A program made the translations under genes and the position numbers. A stretch of 64,000 nt of DNA, from assembly GCA_002291465.1 (NCBI GenBank), contig CP021238.1:2976001-3040000 (forward strand), given 5' to 3'. The notes under the pieces are model-generated. The model was not told the origin of the DNA and did no database searches. It worked only from the letters and a program-made list of their open reading frames with translations. This DNA is from Mycobacterium lepraemurium. Its GTDB lineage: Bacteria > Actinomycetota > Actinomycetes > Mycobacteriales > Mycobacteriaceae. Positions 30,896-40,236 of this stretch are shown piece after piece; the first letter of the stretch is position 1; the number at the start of each line of letters is the position of its first letter.

Positions 30896-31158
30896 CTGGT
30901 CCGCCCGGCCGCCCGCTCCGCAGCCACGCGCGGCCGAACAGCACCGCCGCCAGCGCGAGCAGCGGCAGCACCCAGGAAGCGGAACGCCATGCCGGCGGTG
31001 GCCGCCAGGGCCCGACCCGCCGCGGCCACACCCGACGCCCGCGTTCCCGCGCCGCGGACCACCAGCAGCAGATAGGCGGGCAGCATGGCGAAACCGCACG
31101 GGTTCAGCGCCGCCACCATGCCGGCGGCAACCGCCAGCCCGACCAGACCCCGGTCCAC
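30890..31158 (-). pseudogene. CcdA-like thiol:disulfide interchange membrane protein (Rv2877c type), internally deleted
   Basis: From GTG 31158 the frame gives the family N-terminus GLVGLAVAAGMVAALNPCGF and AMLPAYLLLVVRG, with the conserved NPCGF proline-cysteine. It reaches LAATAGMAF and then the next recognisable piece, in another frame, is a C-terminal-looking helix (VLPLLALAAVLFGRAWLRS). A homologue is roughly 280-290 residues; only about 80 codons remain, so some 600 bases of the middle are gone. The gene follows mpt53 immediately and would have passed reducing equivalents across the membrane. The exact 3' end is uncertain. Confidence 0.7.
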
Positions 31159-31159
31159 G

Positions 31160-31663
31160 TCAGCGCAGCGCCGCCACCCGGGCGGCTAGTTCGTCCTGGG
31201 GAATCGCCGAGGTGGGGTTGTTGACGAAGGTGGAGCTGCCGTCCGCCCGGTAGAATACGTACGCGGGCTGCCAGGGCACGCCGTAGCGGGCCCAGATCGC
31301 ACCGTCGGCGTCGTTGAGCGTGGTGAAGTTCAGGTTGTATTTGGAGACGAAGTTGGCCATGGCGCCGACGTCGGAGTGGGCGGCGACGCCGACGAAGGTG
31401 ACGCCCGGGTTGGCGGCGGCCACCCGGCTCACGCCCGGGGCCTCGGCGTTGCAGTACGGGCACCACGGCGTCCAGAACCACAGCACGGCGGGCTTGCCCT
31501 GCAGACTGGCGCCGTTGAACGGCGCGCCGCTGAGCGTGGTCACGGTGAATTGCAGGCGGTCGTCGATGGCCACCGCGCGCGGCGCGTCGCCCAGCCCGAG
31601 TAGCAGGGTGACGGCGAAAGCGGTTGCGGCCAAAAGCCTGCAGACAAATGACAAACGGGACAT
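31160..31663 (-). CDS. mpt53: secreted thioredoxin-like thiol oxidoreductase MPT53 (DsbE-like)
   Basis: The protein from ATG 31663 has a signal peptide (FVCRLLAATAFAVTLLLGLG) and a mature thioredoxin fold with the redox pair in LWFWTPWCPYCNAEAPG and the cis-proline region VPWQPAYVFY. MPT53 (Rv2878c) oxidises secreted proteins or acts as a disulfide isomerase outside the cell. Its stop lies 1 base from the start of the CcdA-like gene. MPT53 remains intact while that partner is deleted, so it may now work only as an oxidase or have another electron partner. Confidence 0.92.
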   Translation of the reverse strand: MSRLSFVCRLLAATAFAVTLLLGLGDAPRAVAIDDRLQFTVTTLSGAPFNGASLQGKPAVLWFWTPWCPYCNAEAPGVSRVAAANPGVTFVGVAAHSDVGAMANFVSKYNLNFTTLNDADGAIWARYGVPWQPAYVFYRADGSSTFVNNPTSAIPQDELAARVAALR

Positions 31664-31714
31664 GCCCTGAAGACGCACCGCGCGGCTCCCGGGTTCACCG
31701 CCCGGCCCCGCCTG

Positions 31715-32809
31715 CTATCCCTTCTCGAAGGCCAGCTGTCCGCAGGCGGCGCTGATCTCGCGGCCGCGGATGTCGCGCACGGTACAGGACACCCCGGCGG
31801 CGCGCACCCGGCGGACGAACTCCCGCTCGACCGGCTTGGGACTGGCGTCCCACTGGCTGCCCGGTGTCGGGTTGAGCGGTATCAGGTTCACGTGCACCAG
31901 CGGCCCGAGCGCGCGATGCAGCCGCCGCCCCAACAGGTCGGCGCGCCACGGCTGATCGTTGACGTCGCGGATCAACGCGTACTCCACCGACATCCGACGG
32001 CCGGTGACGTCGGCGTAATACCGGGCGGCGTCGAGCGCCTCGGCGATCTTCCACCGGTTGTTGACCGGCACCAGCGTGTCACGCAGCTCGTCGTCGGGAG
32101 CGTGCAGCGACAACGCCAGCGTCAACCCGAGCCGTTCGTCGGCGAGTTTGCGGATCGCCGGCGCCAGCCCCACCGTCGACACCGTCACCGAACGGGCCGA
32201 GATGCCGAAACCCTGCGGCGGCGCGGCGACGATGCGCTGCACCGCGGCCACCACCCGCGCGTAGTTGGCCAACGGCTCCCCCATGCCCATGAACACCACG
32301 TTGGACAGGCGGTCATCGAAGTCGTCGCGGAGCGCCGCCGCGCAGGCGCGCACCTGCTCGAGGATCTCGGCCGTCGACAGGTTGCGGCTCAACCCGCCCT
32401 GCCCGGTCGCGCAGAACGGGCAGGCCATGCCGCAGCCGGCCTGCGACGAGATGCACACGGTGTTGCGCTGCGGGTAGCGCATCAGCACCGACTCCACGGT
32501 GACCCCATCCAGGGCCCGCCACAACGTCTTTCGGGTCTGACCGTCATCGCAGGTCACCTCGAAGGCCGCGGTGAGCAGGGTCGGGAACATGGTGTCGGCG
32601 ATCGCATCGCGCAGCCCGGCCGGCAGATCGGTCATCTGCCGCGGATCGGCGATCAGCCGGCCGTAGTACTGATGCGCCAGCTGCTTGGCCCGAAACGCCG
32701 GCAGGCCCAGCTCGGCCACGGCGGAGGCGCGGCCGTCGGCGTCGAGATCGGCCAGGTGCCGCAGCGGCTTACCGGGGCGCGGCTCGGAGAACACCAGTTG
32801 TTGAACCAT
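31715..32809 (-). CDS. rlmN: 23S rRNA/tRNA adenine C2-methyltransferase RlmN
   Basis: From ATG 32809 a 364-residue radical SAM methyltransferase (Rv2880c). The 4Fe-4S motif CGMACPFC (CxxxCxxC) follows [10 protein letters not shown], and the SAM-binding [13 protein letters not shown] and [11 protein letters not shown] are present. A C-terminal cysteine for the methyl-cysteine mechanism is in [11 protein letters not shown]. It modifies A2503 of 23S rRNA and A37 of certain tRNAs. Intact; the gene sits 34 bases downstream of cdsA. Confidence 0.94.
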   Translation of the reverse strand: MVQQLVFSEPRPGKPLRHLADLDADGRASAVAELGLPAFRAKQLAHQYYGRLIADPRQMTDLPAGLRDAIADTMFPTLLTAAFEVTCDDGQTRKTLWRALDGVTVESVLMRYPQRNTVCISSQAGCGMACPFCATGQGGLSRNLSTAEILEQVRACAAALRDDFDDRLSNVVFMGMGEPLANYARVVAAVQRIVAAPPQGFGISARSVTVSTVGLAPAIRKLADERLGLTLALSLHAPDDELRDTLVPVNNRWKIAEALDAARYYADVTGRRMSVEYALIRDVNDQPWRADLLGRRLHRALGPLVHVNLIPLNPTPGSQWDASPKPVEREFVRRVRAAGVSCTVRDIRGREISAACGQLAFEKG

Positions 32810-32843
32810 GACCCGTCCAGTATCGGTCATCGCCGGGGCCGGC

Positions 32844-33779
32844 CTACGGAACGAGCGTCAGCACCGTCCAGGCGGCGACCGCCGACGGCAGCACGCCGTC
32901 CAGCCGGTCCATCAGGCCGCCGTGGCCGGGCAGCAGCCGGCCCATGTCCTTGATGCCCAGATCCCGCTTGACCTGCGACTCCACCAGGTCGCCGAGGGTG
33001 CAGGTGAGCACCAGCACCACCCCCAGCAGCGCGCCCACCCACGGCGCCTTGCCGGCCAGAAAGGTCGCCGCCAGGGTGGCCGCGGTGATACCCAGCACCA
33101 GCGAACCGGCCAGGCCCTCCCAGGATTTCTTGGGGCTGATCGCCGGGACCATCGGATGCTTGCCGAACAGCACGCCCACGGCGTAGCCGCCGACGTCGGA
33201 AGCGACCACGGTGATCATCAGGCAGAACACCCGCCCGGCGCCGTCGGCGGGATAGACGAGCAGGGCGGCGAAGGAGGCGAACAACGGAACCCAGCAGGCC
33301 AGGAAGACGGTGGCCGGCGCGTCGCGCAGGTAGTTCGCCGAGGGCGAACCGGCGAACGGCTCGAGGCGCTTGCGGTTGTCCTGCATGAACAACCGCCAGA
33401 ACAGGCAGGCCACCACGGTGACGCCGAAGCCGGCCAACGCGCCGGCGGCGTGGAACGGCCAGGTCAGCCACACCGTGAGCTGGCCACCGGCCAGCAACGG
33501 AATGACCGGGATGACGTATCCGGCCTCGCGCAGCCGGCGGACCACCTCATGGCTGGCGACCAGGATGGCCATCGCGACGATCGGCACCCAGAAGCGGGGC
33601 GCGAATACCAGCGTGACGATGAGCACGGCGCCGATGCCGGCGCCCACCGCGATGGCGGCCCGCAGGTCACGTCCGGCCCGGGAGGTGTTCTTCTCGGCCC
33701 GCTGCCCGGCCGCACCCTCGGTCGTGTTCTCGACGGCATGCTCCGGCTCGTCGCCTGCACCGGGATCTGAGGTAGCCAC
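32844..33779 (-). CDS. cdsA: phosphatidate cytidylyltransferase CdsA
   Basis: A 311-residue integral membrane enzyme that makes CDP-diacylglycerol from phosphatidic acid and CTP, needed for PI, PIM and cardiolipin synthesis. A polar head of about 40 residues is followed by eight or so hydrophobic segments. The family signature SWEGLAGS, then [17 protein letters not shown] and [12 protein letters not shown] are conserved. The start is GTG 33779, 32 bases downstream of frr. Intact, as expected for an essential gene. Confidence 0.95.
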   Translation of the reverse strand: MATSDPGAGDEPEHAVENTTEGAAGQRAEKNTSRAGRDLRAAIAVGAGIGAVLIVTLVFAPRFWVPIVAMAILVASHEVVRRLREAGYVIPVIPLLAGGQLTVWLTWPFHAAGALAGFGVTVVACLFWRLFMQDNRKRLEPFAGSPSANYLRDAPATVFLACWVPLFASFAALLVYPADGAGRVFCLMITVVASDVGGYAVGVLFGKHPMVPAISPKKSWEGLAGSLVLGITAATLAATFLAGKAPWVGALLGVVLVLTCTLGDLVESQVKRDLGIKDMGRLLPGHGGLMDRLDGVLPSAVAAWTVLTLVP

Positions 33780-33811
33780 GGACCTGAATCAACTTCGCTG
33801 CCGGATGGTCG

Positions 33812-34369
33812 CTAGACCTCCAGCAGCTCGCCTTCTTTGTGCTTGACCAGCTCGTCGATTTGGGTGATGTACTGATGGGTGGTCTTGTCCAGGTCCTTTT
33901 CGGCCCGCCCGACCTCGTCCTCGCCGGCCTCGCCGTCCTTGCGGATGCGGTGCAGCTCCTCCATCGCCTTGCGGCGGATGTTGCGCACCGACACCTTGGC
34001 GTCCTCCCCCTTGCTCTTGGCCTGCTTCACCAGCTCGCGGCGGCGTTCCTCGGTGAGCTGGGGCACCGCCACCCGGATCAAGGTGCCGTCGTTGGTGGGG
34101 TTGACGCCCAGGTCGGAGTTGCGGATGGCCGTCTCGATCGCCCCAACTTGACTGGCCTCGTAGGGCTTGATCACCACCAACCGCGCCTCGGGCACGTTGA
34201 TACCGGCCAGCTGGGTGATGGGGGTGGCCGTGCCGTAATAGTCGATCACGATCCGGGAGAACATGCCCGGGTTGGCGCGGCCGGTCCGGATGGTCGACAA
34301 GTCGTCACGGGCAACCGCTACGGCCTTCTCCATCTTCTCTTCCGCGTCGAAGAGAGCCTCGTCAATCAT
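33812..34369 (-). CDS. frr: ribosome recycling factor
   Basis: This 185-residue protein has the full length and the helical repeat pattern of [36 protein letters not shown], the hinge region [20 protein letters not shown] and C-terminal [20 protein letters not shown]. It splits the post-termination ribosome together with EF-G. It lies 15 bases downstream of pyrH, the common bacterial order pyrH-frr-cdsA. Intact. Confidence 0.97.
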   Translation of the reverse strand: MIDEALFDAEEKMEKAVAVARDDLSTIRTGRANPGMFSRIVIDYYGTATPITQLAGINVPEARLVVIKPYEASQVGAIETAIRNSDLGVNPTNDGTLIRVAVPQLTEERRRELVKQAKSKGEDAKVSVRNIRRKAMEELHRIRKDGEAGEDEVGRAEKDLDKTTHQYITQIDELVKHKEGELLEV

Positions 34370-34384
34370 CTGCGCCGCTCCTCC

Positions 34385-35182
34385 TCAGGTGGTGACCAGC
34401 GTCCCGATCTTCTCACCGGCGACCGCGCGGGCGATATTGCCATTGGTCAGCAGATTGAACACCAGGATCGGCATGCCATTGTCCATGCACAGGCTGAACG
34501 CCGTCGCATCGGCCACGCGCAGCCCACGGTCGATGACCTCGCGGTGGCTGATCGCGGTGATCAGCTCGGCCTCGGGATATTGCCGGGGATCCGCGGAGAA
34601 CACACCGTCGACGGCCTTGGCCATCAGCACCACCTCGGCGCCGATCTCCAGCGCCCGCTGCGCGGCCGTGGTGTCGGTGGAGAAGTAGGGCAGGCCCATG
34701 CCGGCCCCGAAGATCACCACCCGTCCCTTCTCCAGGTGGCGCACCGCGCGCAACGGCAGATAGGGCTCGGCCACCTGGCCCATGGTGATCGCCGTCTGCA
34801 CCCGGGTGACGATGCCTTCCTTCTCCAGGAAGTCTTGCAGCGCCAGGCTGTTCATCACCGTGCCCAGCATGCCCATGTAATCCGAACGGGTGCGCTCCAT
34901 GCCGCGCTGCTGAAGCTGGGCGCCGCGGAAGAAGTTGCCGCCGCCGATCACCACCGCCACCTGGACGCCGCTGCGGACCACCTCGGCGATCTGCCGGGCC
35001 ACCTGCGCGACGACGTCGGGATCCAAACCGACCTGGCCGCCACCGAACATCTCGCCGCCCAGCTTGAGCAGCACTCGCGAATACCGGGCCCGGCTCGACG
35101 GCTGGCCAGAAGCCAGTCCGTTCGCCGGCTCTGGCCTCGGAGCCGCCGAGCCGGCGACGTGGGGCTCCCTGGACTCCGTCAT
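34385..35182 (-). CDS. pyrH: uridylate kinase PyrH
   Basis: A 265-residue UMP kinase of the amino acid kinase fold. After a polar N-terminal extension of about 30 residues the motifs are [43 protein letters not shown] (UMP site) and [20 protein letters not shown]. Converts UMP to UDP and is regulated by GTP/UTP in the family. First gene of pyrH-frr-cdsA-rlmN. Intact. Confidence 0.96.
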   Translation of the reverse strand: MTESREPHVAGSAAPRPEPANGLASGQPSSRARYSRVLLKLGGEMFGGGQVGLDPDVVAQVARQIAEVVRSGVQVAVVIGGGNFFRGAQLQQRGMERTRSDYMGMLGTVMNSLALQDFLEKEGIVTRVQTAITMGQVAEPYLPLRAVRHLEKGRVVIFGAGMGLPYFSTDTTAAQRALEIGAEVVLMAKAVDGVFSADPRQYPEAELITAISHREVIDRGLRVADATAFSLCMDNGMPILVFNLLTNGNIARAVAGEKIGTLVTT

Positions 35183-35513
35183 CAGACTCCTCGCATGAGA
35201 GTGCCATCCCGGGACGAATCTCTCCGGAACGGCATTTCACATCCTGCCTCATCGCAGCACAACGCGGCCTCGCCGGTGTGCATTATGCGCACAGTTGGCC
35301 TGCCCGACCGATTTTCGAGTCTCTCGGTACCGGATTGCGGCGGCGCGCCGGTGCGCGTTTGAGGGCTCGGTGGCGGGGGAATCCGCCAGGACGCGGCGGA
35401 AATACGCAGTCTCGAGCAACGAGGACCTGCCTCGCCGTATGACCGGATCGATCGCTCGCGATCGTCATTCGAGCGTGCATCGCTCGCAGTACGCCAAGAG
35501 GAGGAACGGTTCC
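35183..35513. other. intergenic region between divergent pyrH and the CsbD-family gene
   Basis: This 331-base stretch must contain the promoters of pyrH (minus) and of the small CsbD gene (plus). A long open frame running into the CsbD start from 35295 has no ribosome binding site or homology. No repeat or gene is recognised. Confidence 0.4.
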
Positions 35514-35732
35514 ATGGCGGAAGAAAACAAGTCGGGACCCACGGAAGCGGTGAAGGGCGTCGTCGAGGACGTCAAAGGAAAGGCCAAGGAGGCCGTGGGC
35601 GCGGTGGCCGGTCGTGACGACCTGACCCGGGAGGGCCAGGCGCAGCAGGACAAGGCCGAAGCGCAGCGCGACGCGGCGAAGAAGGAAGCCGAGGCCGAGG
35701 CCGCCGAGGAGCGCCAGAGGGCCAACCAGTAG
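35514..35732 (+). CDS. CsbD-family small stress protein (microaggregate-binding protein-like)
   Basis: A 72-residue, highly charged protein starting ATG 35514 behind AGAGGAGGAAC. The core KGVVEDVKGKAKEAVGAVAG matches the CsbD family (PF05532), and the Glu/Ala/Lys-rich tail would form a helix. Similar small proteins in the M. avium complex are annotated as microaggregate-binding protein 1, associated with aggregation and epithelial invasion; I recall that name from annotation and cannot check it here. Transcribed alone with its own terminator. Composition is typical of hydrophilic stress proteins. Confidence 0.8.
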   Translation: MAEENKSGPTEAVKGVVEDVKGKAKEAVGAVAGRDDLTREGQAQQDKAEAQRDAAKKEAEAEAAEERQRANQ

Positions 35733-35747
35733 CTCGCTGGAAAAGAT

Positions 35748-35779
35748 TGGGTCTGGTCCGTGAAAATGGGCCGGACCCA
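35748..35779 (+). terminator. rho-independent terminator after the CsbD-family gene
   Basis: TGGGTCTGGTCC and GGGCCGGACCCA form a 12-bp stem (with G-T pairs) around an 8-base A-rich loop, followed by CGCTTTTCTG. It begins 15 bases after the stop. Confidence 0.7.
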
Positions 35780-35901
35780 TCGCTTTTCTGGGATCGCCTG
35801 CATAGTTTCCGGCGGGGCGGGTATCCAGTACGGCGCTGTCAGACATCTCCCGCAGAGGTGCCTACGGACCGGGGGAAGCGAGAACCTCACGAGGTTTGGA
35901 G

Positions 35902-36597
35902 ATGTCGTTGGACGTGGTGGTCCTCACCAACGAGGACGATTTCGAATCGGCGCTACCCGATCTGAGCAGATTCGCCCGCCCGGCACGCCGCGCAGCGCTG
36001 AGCACCGATGGCGACGGGCAATTCGGCCCCGCGGATGTGGCGATCATCGACGCGCGCAGCAACGTGGCCGACGCCCAGGCGGTGAGCCACCGGCTGACGG
36101 CCGACCACCCGGCCACCGCGGTGGTGGCGCTGGTCGCCCCGGCCGATTGCGCGGCGGTGGACGTCGACTGCAATTTCGACGACGTGATGCTGCCCGGCAC
36201 CTGCGCCGAGGAGTTGCAGGCGCGGCTGCGGCTGGCCATCGGCCGCCGCCGCGGCGGCCTGGACGGCACCCTGAAATTCGGCGACCTGTTGCTGCACCCG
36301 TCCAGCTTCACCGCGTCTCTGGACGGCCGGGAACTGAACCTGACCCTGACCGAGTTTAAACTCCTGAATTTCCTTGTGCAGCATGCCGGTCAGGCGTTCA
36401 CGCGGACCCGGCTGATGCAACAGGCGTAGGGCTATGAGGGCAACGGGCGGGCCCGCACCGTCGACGTGCACATCCGGCGGCTGCGCGCCAAGCTGGGCAC
36501 CCGGCACCAGTCGCTGGTCGGCACGGTCCGCGGCGTCGACTACCGGGTGCCGACGCCACCACAGCAGGAATGGATCGTTGGGCACCAGAAGCCGTGA
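35902..36597 (+). pseudogene. OmpR/GlnR-like response regulator (Rv2884 type) truncated by TAG
   Basis: From ATG 35902 the N-terminal receiver-like domain reads MSLDVVVLTNEDDFESALPD and the DNA-binding winged helix starts LNLTLTEFKLLNFLVQHAG. TAG at 36427-36429 follows TRTRLMQQA, where homologues have tryptophan (WGY or WGC). The same frame then gives [20 protein letters not shown], ending at TGA 36597. The recognition helix and wing ([15 protein letters not shown]) are all beyond the stop, so the truncated product could not bind DNA. TGG to TAG is the simplest cause. The receiver lacks the usual acidic phosphorylation pocket, as in the atypical GlnR group. Confidence 0.82.
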
Positions 36598-36620
36598 GCG
36601 GCAACGTTTTTCGCTGAGGA

Positions 36621-37559
36621 TCAGCCGAAGACCGGGAATGCCCGCCGGCGCGCCAGCGCGTCCATTCCCTGATGGATCGAGTCCTGCACCTCCCGGTATT
36701 TGCGCTCGACGTATTCCTCGTCCTGCACCCGCGCGGGATTGTTGTCCAACTCGACGGGGGCATGAACCGCGTCCGGATCTTGGCCGGCAGCGGCAGCTGT
36801 GGCAGCGCCGCCGGCGCGATCCCCCCAGGGCAGCGAGATCGCCAGCAGCGAACACCTTGAGCCGCAGTAAACGGTCCAGCCGCAAGGCTTTCGAGAGCCG
36901 GTCGCCGCGAATCAGCACCGGCATGGCGTCGGCGCCGCCGACGGTGGCGATGGGCACGATGGGCACGCCGGCGCGGATCGCTATCTTGGCGAACCCGGTC
37001 CGCCCGGCCAGGTTGGCGCGGTCCCGCTCGGTCCACGGCCGCAGCGAGTCCACTTCCCACCGGGCCACAGCGCCACGTCACGCCCCTCCGCCAGCGCGGT
37101 GGCAGATCGCGTCCGGGGCCGCCGGAAGGACCCCATCGAGCGGAAGTAGCGCCCGAACAACGGGGTTGCCATCAATGCGTCGTGAGCAGTGCCGTGCAGC
37201 GGGCGGTGCGGCCCGAACCGGCGCCACCACTGCAGGCCGACGGTCCAGGCGTCCCAGACGAACGGCGCCCCGGAGCACACCCCGACCAGCAGCGCCGGCG
37301 GTGTGTCCGGAATGTTCTCCCATCCGTCGATCTCCATCCGAAACCAGTAGTCCACCAGCGCATTCCACAGATACTTCTGCCACTGCAGGGTGTCCTCGTC
37401 CTGGCCGGACAGATCCCATCGGGCCGCCCGCTCGGCGACCCATCCGCTCAGCCCGCCGCGTTGGCCGTTGCGTCGCTCCTGCATGGACGCCCGGGTTTCG
37501 GCGGCGTGGCGCTGCGCCTGGGCGCGCACCTCCGTCGGTCTGTGATCGGGGGTACTCAT
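36621..37559 (-). pseudogene. PlsC-type lysophospholipid acyltransferase, multiply frameshifted
   Basis: The first frame from ATG 37559 encodes a polar start, then IDGWENIPDTPPALLVGVCS and the acyltransferase motif region HGTAHDALMATPLFGRYF. The homology changes frame near 37070 (EVDSLRPWTERDRANLAGRT, with GVPIVPIATVGGADAMP) and again near 36870, ending with a charged C-terminus (DALARRRAFPVFG) at 36621. At least three shifts are needed. Members acylate glycerol-phosphate or mycobacterial lipids at the membrane; the substrate here is unknown. Confidence 0.72.
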
Positions 37560-37605
37560 GAATTCCGGATACCCGATTCGCGCGCCCGCACGATTCCCGC
37601 ATGGC

Positions 37606-37638
37606 AAAACTCCCCGCACCGTTGCGGTGCGGGGAGTT
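37606..37638 (-). terminator. strong rho-independent terminator for the MPT63-like gene
   Basis: On the minus strand AACTCCCCGCACC, a 5-base loop and GGTGCGGGGAGTT form a perfect 13-bp stem followed by TTGCC, giving a U-run of four. It sits 20 bases past the MPT63-like stop and before the acyltransferase gene. Confidence 0.85.
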
Positions 37639-37657
37639 CTTCCGACGGTTCGACCGT

Positions 37658-38230
37658 TTACGAGTGCGTTGTCGGCGCGGGGGGAGCACCCGGCGCCGGG
37701 CTGTTCGGCGCACCCGGTGCGGGGCTGTTCGGCGCGCCGGGCGCGGAGCTGGGCACGTTGGAGGTCCACATCAGGACGTCCTGCATGCCATCGTTGTAGA
37801 CCACGCCGTTGGGCGGAGCGCCGGTAACGTCGAAGTACAGCGTCCCGGTCGACTCGGTGCCCTGCGGGATCGCCGCGGGGCTCAGGCCGTTGGGCACCGC
37901 CACGTTGTCGATCACCCGGTAGTTCTGGCCGTTGGGGCCGCGGGCGATGAAGTCGTGGACCATCGGGGTGACCACCCCACCGTCCGAGCGGACGCTGACG
38001 TCGGCCTGTTAGAGCGTGCCTTTCGGGGTGTAACCCGGAATGCTGACGTTGCTGGGCTGCAGATTGCTCACCGTGTAGTCGGTGACCAGCGGCCCGTCCA
38101 CCAGCTGCTCGCTGACGCCGAACCCCTGGATGTTGGGCGCGGCGGCGGCCGGCGTCGCCGCGAACACGCTCGCCGCCGCGATACCCCCGGCAGCGGCGGC
38201 TATCAGCATGGCGTTCTTGGTGACCTTCAT
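37658..38230 (-). pseudogene. MPT63-like secreted protein (DUF1942) with in-frame TAA
   Basis: From ATG 38230 the product has a signal peptide (LIAAAAGGIAAASVFAATPA) and an MPT63-like immunoglobulin fold start (YTVSNLQPSNVSIPGYTPKG). TAA at 38009-38011 follows GTL; MPT63 has an aromatic residue there and a TAC to TAA change would do. The frame continues QADVSVRSDGGVVTPMVHDF, then FDVTGAPPNGVVYNDGMQDV and a Pro/Ala tail with repeated APGAPNSP, ending at 37658. The stop removes about two thirds of the mature protein. MPT63 is an abundant secreted antigen of unknown function. Confidence 0.8.
37662..37745 (-). repeat. short tandem repeat coding for the Pro-rich tail of the MPT63-like protein
   Basis: The tail SSAPGAPNSPAPGAPNSP comes from near-identical 24-base units (GGGCTGTTCGGCGCACCCGG and close variants on the plus strand). 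Such proline-rich tails are seen on some secreted mycobacterial proteins. Confidence 0.6.
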
Positions 38231-38536
38231 TGTTCATTTCCTTTCGTGTCGAACAATTGCCCCGGAAGGGCGTTTCGCAGATAATCCGGCAAATAACCAA
38301 CAAATCTTCGACTTAAACACCGGCACCCCGAATCAAACGCGTGCAAATGGCATTACTTACCCGGACGACATCTTCGACCTCAGCTCATAACAGCCGTCTC
38401 AGCACTCACACCGGCAACCGCGCTCGGGGCCCGCTCCGGGCGCGATTAGGCGCTGCCCCGCCGGGTAGTCATCGCGAAGGGCGTCCGGCCGCTCGGAAGG
38501 GACGTAAGTCGAGATATCCGCGAAGGGAGCAGTCGG
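38231..38536. other. intergenic region upstream of the MPT63-like gene and the small protein gene
   Basis: About 300 bases that are visibly less GC-rich around 38230-38400 (for example the CAAATAACCAACAAATC stretch) than the coding regions. It probably holds the minus-strand promoter of the MPT63-like gene. No gene is recognised. Confidence 0.4.
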
Positions 38537-38713
38537 GTGCAACGCGGCAACTCCAAGCACAGTTCACGCCAAGACGATGAGCTCAAGCACGAATTGGACG
38601 ACACCGTCCGGGGTAACCGGACCAGCCGCAGCGAGGAATGGCGCGATCCGGAACCGCCGGCCGACGACGACCCGGACGTGCCGACCGCCGGCCCCAGCCG
38701 GCGCGAATCCTGA
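38537..38713 (+). CDS. conserved small acidic hypothetical protein
   Basis: A 58-residue frame starting GTG 38537 behind AAGGGAG. The sequence [20 protein letters not shown] and [17 protein letters not shown] is the pattern of a small hydrophilic protein found widely in mycobacteria and other actinobacteria. No function is known. It ends 8 bases before the downstream SDR gene, so the two are probably co-transcribed. Confidence 0.7.
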   Translation: MQRGNSKHSSRQDDELKHELDDTVRGNRTSRSEEWRDPEPPADDDPDVPTAGPSRRES

Positions 38714-38721
38714 AGCGGCAC

Positions 38722-39613
38722 ATGGCCGCCGAGGCAATGGACGACGAATTTTCGAGCAGCCGAGGAAATCCGATGGGCTTTGTGGCGCAACAACAATCCG
38801 TTCCGGGCGTGCAGGCGAAGATGGAGCCAATTCCGGACTGTGGTGAAAACAGTTATCGGGGTGCGGGAAAACTGCTCGGCAAAAAGGCGATCATCACAGG
38901 CGGCGACAGCGGCACCGGCCGGGCGGTGGCGATCGCCTACGCCCGCGAGGGCGCCGACGTGCTGATCGCCTACCTCAACGAGTACGACGACGCGCGCGAC
39001 GTGGCCCGCCACGTCACCGACGCCGGCCGCAAATGCGTGCTGGTGCCCGGGCGACCTGTCCGATCCCGCCCACTGTCGGGCGGTGGTGGACCGGGCGGTG
39101 CAGGAGCTGGGCGGGGTGGACATCCTGGTCAACAACGCCGCCTATCAGATGATGCACAAGAACCTCGACGAGATCAGCGACGAGGAGTGGGACTACACCT
39201 TCCGGCTCAACGTCGGCGCGTATTTCTACCTGACCAAGGCCGCGCTGCCGCATCTGCGCGCCGGCTCGTCAATCATCGGCGGCTCCTCGGTGAACTCCGA
39301 TACGCCCAATCCCACCCTGGCGCCCTACGCGGCCACCAAGGCGGCCATCGCCAACTTCTCGGCCAGCCTGGCCCAGCTGCTGGGAGACAAGGGAATTCGA
39401 GTCAACAGCGTGGCGCCGGGGCCGATCTGGACACCGCTGATCCCGTCCACCATGCCGCCGGACAGCGTGGAGTCGTTCGGCGACAACGTGCCGCTGGGCC
39501 GCGCCGGGCAGCCGGCCGAACTGGCGCCCATCTACGTGCTGCTGGCCTCCGACGAGGCGAGCTACATCTCCGGGGCGCGAGTCGCCGTTACTGGCGGACG
39601 GCCCATCCTCTAG
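38722..39613 (+). pseudogene. SDR family oxidoreductase (YghA-like), frameshifted
   Basis: From ATG 38722 the frame shows [20 protein letters not shown] (nucleotide-binding, with T where I is usual in GDSGIG). After CVLVPG one extra G near base 39047 (CCCGGGCGAC) displaces the frame, and the homology continues as [30 protein letters not shown], the catalytic [15 protein letters not shown] and [14 protein letters not shown], ending at TAG 39613. Full length would be about 295 residues. These enzymes reduce or oxidise small polar substrates; function here unknown. Confidence 0.82.
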
Positions 39614-39703
39614 CGCCAAAGGCATCGGTCCACTTGAAGTTACCCACCGGACGGGCGGCTAAACCGGTGAAAACACCGGAGCCGACGCTGGTTTGGCGTG
39701 CGG

Positions 39704-40117
39704 TCAGCGGGCCCGCGCCTGGCGGTTGTGCTTCTCGATCGCGTCGACCAACTCGGACTTGGTCATCGTCGAGCGGCCCCGGACATCGAGCCGGCGGGCC
39801 ACGTCCAGCAGGTGCTTCTTGCTCGCGTTGGCGTCGACGCCCTCGGCCGACGCACCGGACGCCCGCGGGCCACCGCTGCGGGCCCGCTGGTCGGAGGGAC
39901 CCTTCTTCGCCTTGGGCTCCCAGTGGTCGCCGACCTTCTCGAAACCGTGTTTGACCGCCGAGTAGGCCACCCGGTGGGCGCGTTCCTCGCTGCCGTACTC
40001 CTGCGCAGCCGCGTCATGGGCTTTGGCGAACGTCCGCTGTGCCTTGGCGCTGGAACGTTGCAGGGTGCTGGGCAATTCGCCCTTCTTGGGCGCGCCGCCC
40101 GTGGTCGTCTTGGGCAT
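39704..40117 (-). CDS. ChaB family protein with C-terminal Rho N-like domain
   Basis: From ATG 40117, with GAGGAGG upstream, a 137-residue basic protein. The N-terminal part [20 protein letters not shown] through [18 protein letters not shown] matches the ChaB family (PF06150). The C-terminal [20 protein letters not shown] and [15 protein letters not shown] is a SAP/Rho-N helix-extended-helix often found in nucleic acid-binding proteins. The role is unknown. It is divergent from the marR gene. Confidence 0.75.
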   Translation of the reverse strand: MPKTTTGGAPKKGELPSTLQRSSAKAQRTFAKAHDAAAQEYGSEERAHRVAYSAVKHGFEKVGDHWEPKAKKGPSDQRARSGGPRASGASAEGVDANASKKHLLDVARRLDVRGRSTMTKSELVDAIEKHNRQARAR

Positions 40118-40219
40118 CGGACCTCCTCGTGTGCCACCCGACTGGTTACCGCCGGACGGTTCCCCCGTTGCGGGCCCGGCAATCACGCCGGCGAACGCGC
40201 GCACCGGGGCGCCGCGATA

Positions 40220-40236
40220 TGTCAAGATCGTTGACA
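40220..40236 (+). promoter_or_regulatory. perfect palindrome at the marR start, likely MarR operator
   Basis: TGTCAA-GATCG-TTGACA at 40220-40236 is an exact inverted repeat with 6-base arms, and its last base is the A of the marR ATG. MarR proteins bind 16-20-bp palindromes and commonly repress their own gene. No Shine-Dalgarno sequence precedes the ATG, so the transcript could be leaderless and the palindrome would cover the promoter or start site. Confidence 0.65.

Noticed and set aside
35295..35513. N-terminal extension of the CsbD protein
   Set aside because: The frame is open upstream but the CsbD family starts at the ATG after AGGAGGAAC, and the extension is Arg-rich with no homology.
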